A stretch of DNA of 11,028 nucleotides. It comes from an uncultured Rivibacter sp. Its GTDB lineage: Bacteria; Pseudomonadota; Gammaproteobacteria; Burkholderiales; Burkholderiaceae. Location: positions 1 through 11,028 of the forward strand of contig CAMLNA010000136.1 of the NCBI GenBank assembly GCA_946481025.1. Reading direction: 5' to 3'. Under the pieces are notes generated by a model. It was not told where the DNA came from. It did not search any database and saw nothing but the letters and a program-made list of their open reading frames with translations. The position numbers were made by a program, and so were the translations under genes. Below are positions 7,402-11,028 of the stretch, piece by piece. The number at the start of each line of letters is the position of its first letter. Within the stretch, counting starts at the first letter, position 1.

Positions 7402-8192
7402 CACAGCGCTTCGTCGCCGTCTTGCAAGGCCCCGCCCGCGGGCCAGCGGCGCAGCCACAGCCGCACGATGGTGGCCGTGTAGCGGCTCGCCACCGCCTCG
7501 ACGAACCGGGTGAAGTCCACGTGGGCGCTGTCGTCGGCGCGATCGGAGATGCTGCGCAGCACGGCGAACGGCACGTCGCAGTCATGGCAGACCTGGGCCA
7601 CCGCGGCGCCCTCCATCTCGACCGCCATCGCGTCGGGCAGGTTGGTGCGCAGGATCTCGCCTTCGCCGGCGGTCGCCACGAAGCGGTCGCCGCTCACCAC
7701 CAGGCCCTCGTGCACGCCCGGCGCGCCGATGCCGAAGTCGGCCAGCCTGTGCAGCGGCCCCGCCAGCTCGAGCACCCGCGACACGCCTTCGCGCGCGGCA
7801 GCCACCAGGGCGTCGCTCATGGGTGCATCGGTGGCAAAACGCGCACGGCCGGTCAGCGGCACCTCATAGCGGGGGAACAGCGGCGAGGCATCCATGTCGT
7901 GCTGCAGCAGTTCGCGCGCCACCACCACGTCGCCCACCTTGACCGCCGGTCCCAGGCCCCCCGCCACGCCGGTGAAGAGCACGCGCCGGGCGTCGAACCG
8001 CTCGACCAGCAGCGCCGCCGTGGTGGCCGCGGCCACCTTGCCGATGCGCGACAGCACCAGCACCACCTCGTGGCCGTCGAGCCGCCCGCAATGGAATTCG
8101 CGCCCCGCATGGTGAACCACGCGCGCCGACTCCAGCGCCGGCAGCAGCGCACGCAGTTCCTCGTGCATGGCAGCAACGATGGCAAGCGTCAT
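7401..8192 (-). CDS. mtnN: 5'-methylthioadenosine/S-adenosylhomocysteine nucleosidase
   Basis: This 263-residue protein is a PNP/UDP-phosphorylase-fold nucleosidase that cleaves the glycosidic bond of MTA and SAH (and related 5'-deoxyadenosine) in methionine salvage and methyl-cycle detoxification; it is cytosolic. It begins MTLAIVAAMHEEL, aligning with the E. coli start, with Glu12 conserved. FTGVAGGL is at 73-80, VEMEGAAVAQV at 191-201 gives the substrate-binding Met193/Glu194, and RSISDRADD gives catalytic Asp217. It is about 30 residues longer than E. coli MtnN (232), partly from additions around 140-160 and at the C-terminus. The ATG at 8192 is set by that alignment. It lacks an obvious Shine-Dalgarno site, and the in-frame GTG at 8243 would add an implausible 17 residues. 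It is translationally coupled (TGATG) to the downstream membrane-protein gene. Confidence 0.9.
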   Translation of the reverse strand: MTLAIVAAMHEELRALLPALESARVVHHAGREFHCGRLDGHEVVLVLSRIGKVAAATTAALLVERFDARRVLFTGVAGGLGPAVKVGDVVVARELLQHDMDASPLFPRYEVPLTGRARFATDAPMSDALVAAAREGVSRVLELAGPLHRLADFGIGAPGVHEGLVVSGDRFVATAGEGEILRTNLPDAMAVEMEGAAVAQVCHDCDVPFAVLRSISDRADDSAHVDFTRFVEAVASRYTATIVRLWLRRWPAGGALQDGDEAL

Positions 8193-8250
8193 AGGGCCGC
8201 AGTGTCGCACCACACCCCACAACGGCCAACACGCCACCAGCACACAAGAG

Positions 8251-8275
8251 CCAAGGGCCGCAATGCGGCCCTTGG
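8251..8275 (-). terminator. Hairpin terminator downstream of fadD
   Basis: CCAAGGGCCGC (8251-8261) and GCGGCCCTTGG (8265-8275) form a perfect 11-bp stem with a three-base AAT loop, about 90 bases past the fadD stop and 59 bases before the mtnN start. The T-run on the minus strand is poor (CTCTTGTGTG), so termination may be partial. The stem itself is the strongest in this gap. Confidence 0.6.
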
Positions 8276-8294
8276 CGATCAGAGTGGGCGCCGC

Positions 8295-8353
8295 GGATCC
8301 GGCTCCGCCGGTCCGCCAGCGCCGCCCCCTGGAGGGGGAGCGCCGCAGGCGCT
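8295..8353. repeat. Compound multi-hairpin intergenic repeat element (REP-like)
   Basis: Three hairpins follow each other. GGA-CCGGC / GCCGG-TCC (8295-8314) has a TCC loop and one bulged T. CCCCCT / AGGGGG (8325-8338) encloses two bases. AGCGCC / GGCGCT (8339-8353) has a GCA loop and directly abuts the second. A G-run (8356-8360) follows, and the fadD stop is at 8366-8368. From memory, elements with the same CCCCCTxxAGGGGG plus GGCGCT layout recur between genes in Comamonadaceae genomes; I see only one copy here. It may add to termination or mRNA 3'-end protection for fadD. Confidence 0.6.
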
Positions 8354-8365
8354 ACGGGGGTGGGC

Positions 8366-10036
8366 CTACTTCCCCCGCAATTCCCGCCGCAGGATCTTGC
8401 CCACCGGCGTCTTGGGCAGCTCGGTGCGGAATTCGATCACCCTGGGTCGCTTGTAACCGGTGAGGTTGGCTTCGCTGAAGGCACGAACGTCGGCCTCGGT
8501 GAGGGCGGGGTTCTTCTTGACGATGACCAGCTTCACCGCCTCGCCGGACTTCTCGTCGGGCACGCCGACGGCCGCGCACTCGAGCACACCGTCCATCTGC
8601 GAGACCACGTCCTCCACTTCGTTCGGGTACACGTTGAAGCCCGACACCAGGATCATGTCCTTCTTGCGGTCGACGATCTTGAAGTAGCCGCGCTCGTCCA
8701 CCGTGCCGACGTCGCCGGTGCGGAAGAAGCCGTCGGCCGTCATGACCTTGGCGGTTTCGTCGGGACGCTGCCAGTAGCCGGCCATCACCTGCGGGCCGCG
8801 GATGCAGATCTCGCCCGGGGTGCCCATCGGCACCTCGTTGCCGTCGTCGTCGAGCAGCTTGAACTCGGTGGACGGGATGGGCAGGCCGATGGTGCCGGTG
8901 TAGGCCTTGCTGTCCACCGGGTTGCAGCTGGCCGACGGCGAAGTCTCCGAGAGGCCGTAGCCCTCGCAGATGGGGGTGTGCGTCTTCTCGAGCCACAGCT
9001 TGGCCGTGCCCGAGGTGACCGCCATGCCGCCGCCCACGCTGAGCTTGAGGCTGGACCAGTCCACCGTGTTGAAGTCCTTGTGGTTGGCCAGCGCGCCGAA
9101 CAGCGTGTTCACCGCGGGGAAGCTGTGGAACTTGTGCTGCGACAGTTCCTTCAGCACCGCGGGAAGGTCGCGCGGGTTCGGGATCAGCACGTTGCAGCCG
9201 CCGATGCGCATCGACAGCATCATGTTCACGGTGAACGCGAAGATGTGATAGAGCGGCAGCGCGCAGATGGTGGTGGGCTGCTCGCCCGCGGGCACGTGCT
9301 TGAGGGCGGGCGCATTCCAGGCCTCGGACTGCAGCACGTTGGCGATGATGTTGCGGTGCTTGAGCACCGCGCCCTTGCTGACGCCGGTGGTGCCGCCGGT
9401 GTACTGCAGCACGGCGATGTCGTCGCGCGTGATGGCGGGCGCGCGGAACGCGGCGCCGCGTCCGCGGCTCACCGCATCGTTGAAGCGCACGGCGCCCGGC
9501 AGCGAATAGGCCGGCACCATCTTCTTCACGTTGCGCACCACGTAGTTGACGATGCTGCCCTTGAGCAGGCCCAGCAGGTCGCCCATGGCGGCCAGCACCA
9601 CGTGCTTGACCGGCGTGTTGGCGATGCACTGCTGCAGCGTGGCCGCGAAGTTCTCGATGATGACGATGGCCTTGGAGCCCGAGTCCTTGAGCTGGTGCTC
9701 CAGCTCGCGCGGCGTATACAGCGGGTTCACGTTCACCACCACGTAGCCGGCGCGCAGGATGCCGGCCACCGCCACGGGGTACTGGGGCGTGTTGGGCATC
9801 ATGATCGCCACGCGGTCGCCCTTTTCGAGCCCCAGGCTCTGCAGGTAGGCCCCGAAGGCGCGCGACAGGTCGTCCACCTGCTGGTACGTGACCGTCTTGC
9901 CCATGAACTTGTAGGCAGGGCGCTCGGCGTACTTCTTGAAGCTCTCTTCCAGCAGCGCCACCAGCGAAGGGTACTGGTCGGGATTGATTTCATGCGGCAC
10001 ACCCGGCGGGTAGTGCTTGAGCCAGATCTTCTCCAT
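8366..10036 (-). CDS. fadD: Long-chain fatty acid--CoA ligase
   Basis: This 556-residue protein matches the length and motifs of FadD, the AMP-forming enzyme that activates long-chain fatty acids to acyl-CoA at the inner membrane for beta-oxidation and lipid synthesis. It begins MEKIWLKHYPPGVP, as is typical of proteobacterial FadD. Motifs in order are the ATP loop YTGGTTGVSKGA (212-223), PLYHIFAF (261-268), GYGLSETSP (359-367), the FRTGDVG region (438-444, Asp442), DRKKDMILVSGFNVYPNEVE (456-475, the fatty-acid signature/hinge) and PVGKILRREL (544-553) with catalytic Lys547. All are intact. The ATG at 10036 fits the family start; upstream there is only a weak AAGAAAGA, and an in-frame GTG at 10093 would add 19 unlikely residues. 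It stands alone between terminators, downstream of pntB. A dyad at 10132-10152 may be its operator. Confidence 0.95.
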   Translation of the reverse strand: MEKIWLKHYPPGVPHEINPDQYPSLVALLEESFKKYAERPAYKFMGKTVTYQQVDDLSRAFGAYLQSLGLEKGDRVAIMMPNTPQYPVAVAGILRAGYVVVNVNPLYTPRELEHQLKDSGSKAIVIIENFAATLQQCIANTPVKHVVLAAMGDLLGLLKGSIVNYVVRNVKKMVPAYSLPGAVRFNDAVSRGRGAAFRAPAITRDDIAVLQYTGGTTGVSKGAVLKHRNIIANVLQSEAWNAPALKHVPAGEQPTTICALPLYHIFAFTVNMMLSMRIGGCNVLIPNPRDLPAVLKELSQHKFHSFPAVNTLFGALANHKDFNTVDWSSLKLSVGGGMAVTSGTAKLWLEKTHTPICEGYGLSETSPSASCNPVDSKAYTGTIGLPIPSTEFKLLDDDGNEVPMGTPGEICIRGPQVMAGYWQRPDETAKVMTADGFFRTGDVGTVDERGYFKIVDRKKDMILVSGFNVYPNEVEDVVSQMDGVLECAAVGVPDEKSGEAVKLVIVKKNPALTEADVRAFSEANLTGYKRPRVIEFRTELPKTPVGKILRRELRGK

Positions 10037-10131
10037 GGCTTGTCTTTCTTGGAAGAGGTGAGTCGTCGGTGAAGGCGTGCCGGGCAAGGCCACCCGGGGT
10101 CGCGCGATTCTGACCGAGGGCTGACAACGCC

Positions 10132-10152
10132 CGTATCAGGTGTTTCGATACG
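10132..10152. promoter_or_regulatory. Candidate operator upstream of fadD
   Basis: CGTATC (10132-10137) and GATACG (10147-10152) are perfect 6-bp inverted arms around nine bases, 96 bp before the fadD start. The inner pattern is ATC-N9-GAT, which also satisfies the T-N11-A rule of LysR-type sites. Binding by any regulator is inferred. The motif does not resemble the GAAAC/GTTTC-type PsrA or FadR sites expected for fatty-acid genes. Confidence 0.45.
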
Positions 10153-10180
10153 CCGCCTAGAGGCGTCTCCTTAGACGGCG
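10150..10180. repeat. Overlapping alternative hairpins upstream of fadD
   Basis: Three pairings share the same bases: ACGCC (10150-10154) with GGCGT (10162-10166); CGTCT (10164-10168) with AGACG (10173-10177); and CGCCGCCTA (10151-10159) with TAGACGGCG (10172-10180) with one mismatch. They lie between the pntB terminator and fadD. If transcribed they could act as a switchable leader, otherwise as overlapping operators. Only the symmetry is seen. Confidence 0.35.
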
Positions 10181-10196
10181 CGGAAAATGCAGGCGC

Positions 10197-10220
10197 AAAA
10201 AAGGCCGGCATGAGCCGGCC
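10197..10220 (-). terminator. Rho-independent terminator of pntB
   Basis: GGCCGGC (10203-10209) and GCCGGCC (10214-10220) make a perfect 7-bp GC stem with an ATGA loop. On the minus strand the stem is followed by six T residues (plus-strand A-run 10197-10202). It begins about 29 bases after the pntB stop, a textbook intrinsic terminator separating pntB from fadD. Confidence 0.88.
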
Positions 10221-10248
10221 CGTGAGGTTTGCACGCCGTGCGCGCAGA

Positions 10249-11028
10249 TCACTCCACGGCCTTGACCATGTCCTCGACCACCTTCTTCGCGTCGCCGAAG
10301 ACCATCATGGTCTTGTCCATGTAGAAGAGTTCGTTGTCGAGGCCGGCATAACCGGCGGCCATGGAGCGCTTGTTGACGATGACCGTCTTGGCCTTGTAGG
10401 CCTCGAGGATCGGCATGCCGTAGATCGGCGAGCCCTTCTGCAGCGCCGCCGGGTTCACCACGTCGTTGGCGCCCAGGATGATCGCCACGTCGGCCTGGCC
10501 GAACTCGCCGTTGATGTCCTCCATCTCGAACACCCGGTCGTACGGCACCTCGGCCTCGGCCAGCAGCACGTTCATGTGGCCGGGCATGCGGCCTGCCACC
10601 GGGTGGATCGCGTACTTCACGTTCACGCCCTTGTGGGTGAGCTTCTCGGCCAGCTCCTGCACCGCGTGCTGCGCGCGCGCCACCGCGAGGCCGTAGCCCG
10701 GCACGATGATCACGGTTTCGGCATTGCCCAGGATGTAGGCCGCGTCGTCCGCGCTGCCGCTCTTGACCGGCCGCTGCTCCTGCGTGCCGGTGGCCGCGGC
10801 GCCGGCATCACCGCCGAAGCCGCCCAGGATCACGTTGAAGAACGAGCGGTTCATCGCCTTGCACATGATGTAGCTCAGGATCGCGCCCGAGCTGCCCACC
10901 AGCGAGCCGGCGATGATCAGCATGCTGTTGTTGAGCGAGAAGCCGATGCCCGCCGCCGCCCAGCCCGAGTAGCTGTTGAGCATGGACACCACCACCGGCA
11001 TGTCGGCGCCGCCGATCGGGATGATGAT
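10249..11028 (-). CDS. pntB: NAD(P) transhydrogenase subunit beta, 3' part
   Basis: The visible 259 codons are the C-terminal part of PntB; E. coli PntB has 462 residues, so the N-terminal 40-45% lies beyond the right edge. The frame is open to the edge and reads [20 protein letters not shown] at its start, a hallmark of PntB at the end of the membrane domain. [18 protein letters not shown] follows. The NADP(H)-binding domain III follows with [50 protein letters not shown] and the closing [11 protein letters not shown]. The enzyme is a proton-translocating inner-membrane transhydrogenase that makes NADPH from NADH using the proton gradient. An internal ATG at 11001 is not a start. A strong terminator follows the stop, so pntB ends its operon, with pntA expected upstream outside the window. 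Confidence 0.96.
   Translation of the reverse strand: MIIPIGGADMPVVVSMLNSYSGWAAAGIGFSLNNSMLIIAGSLVGSSGAILSYIMCKAMNRSFFNVILGGFGGDAGAAATGTQEQRPVKSGSADDAAYILGNAETVIIVPGYGLAVARAQHAVQELAEKLTHKGVNVKYAIHPVAGRMPGHMNVLLAEAEVPYDRVFEMEDINGEFGQADVAIILGANDVVNPAALQKGSPIYGMPILEAYKAKTVIVNKRSMAAGYAGLDNELFYMDKTMMVFGDAKKVVEDMVKAVE

Noticed and set aside
8193..8243. GTG start at 8243 for mtnN
   Set aside because: It would add 17 residues before the conserved MTLAIVAAMHEEL start. The family begins at that methionine.
8360..10072. A 570-codon plus-strand open frame covering fadD
   Set aside because: It is antisense to fadD, and its translation is His/Arg/Val-rich with no recognisable domain. Such long antisense frames are expected in GC-rich DNA.

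Overview
The window is G+C-rich chromosomal DNA with strong C/G bias at third codon positions, tightly packed genes and short intergenic gaps. The gene set and protein sequences (PntB, FadD, MtnN, pirin, an EamA exporter beside a LysR gene) and a compound-hairpin intergenic repeat of a kind I associate with Comamonadaceae suggest a betaproteobacterium of the order Burkholderiales, perhaps Variovorax-, Acidovorax- or Ramlibacter-like. This placement is an inference, because no rRNA or other phylogenetic marker is present.

Layout, left to right. (1) 17-886 (+) is a monoacylglycerol-lipase-type alpha/beta hydrolase. It runs tail-to-tail into, and overlaps by 17 bp, a pirin gene (870-1634, -). 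(2) The pirin gene follows a drug/metabolite transporter (EamA) gene (1652-2593, -) after a 17-bp gap, so the two look like one operon. A LysR regulator (2662-3573, +) is divergent from it across 68 bp and is the obvious candidate regulator. (3) A hipBA toxin-antitoxin module (hipB 4834-5232, hipA 3578-4837, both -) is joined by an ATGA overlap and ends 4 bp from the lysR stop. Its AT-rich promoter sits so close to hipB that the antitoxin mRNA may be leaderless. (4) Divergent from hipB is a complete cytosolic M20 zinc dipeptidase-type gene (5362-6849, +). (5) On the minus strand, mtnN (MTA/SAH nucleosidase, 7401-8192) is coupled by TGATG to a small basic membrane protein of unknown function (6880-7401). 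(6) fadD (8366-10036, -) encodes long-chain acyl-CoA synthetase. A hairpin terminator and a multi-hairpin repeat element lie in the 173-bp fadD-mtnN gap. (7) The right edge holds the 3' part of pntB (10249-11028, -), followed by a textbook Rho-independent terminator. The 160 bp between that terminator and fadD contain a perfect 6-bp inverted repeat of ATC-N9-GAT form and several competing hairpins.

Most of the window is metabolic and housekeeping: beta-oxidation entry, NADPH balance, methylthioadenosine salvage, peptide turnover and lipid ester hydrolysis. The only accessory module is hipBA. I do not see a clearly new multi-gene system. The points most worth following are the hipBA promoter and start arrangement, the altered residues in HipA and pirin, the compound repeat beside fadD, and the candidate fadD operator. 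There is no tRNA, rRNA, CRISPR array, insertion sequence or gene-free stretch over 300 bases.
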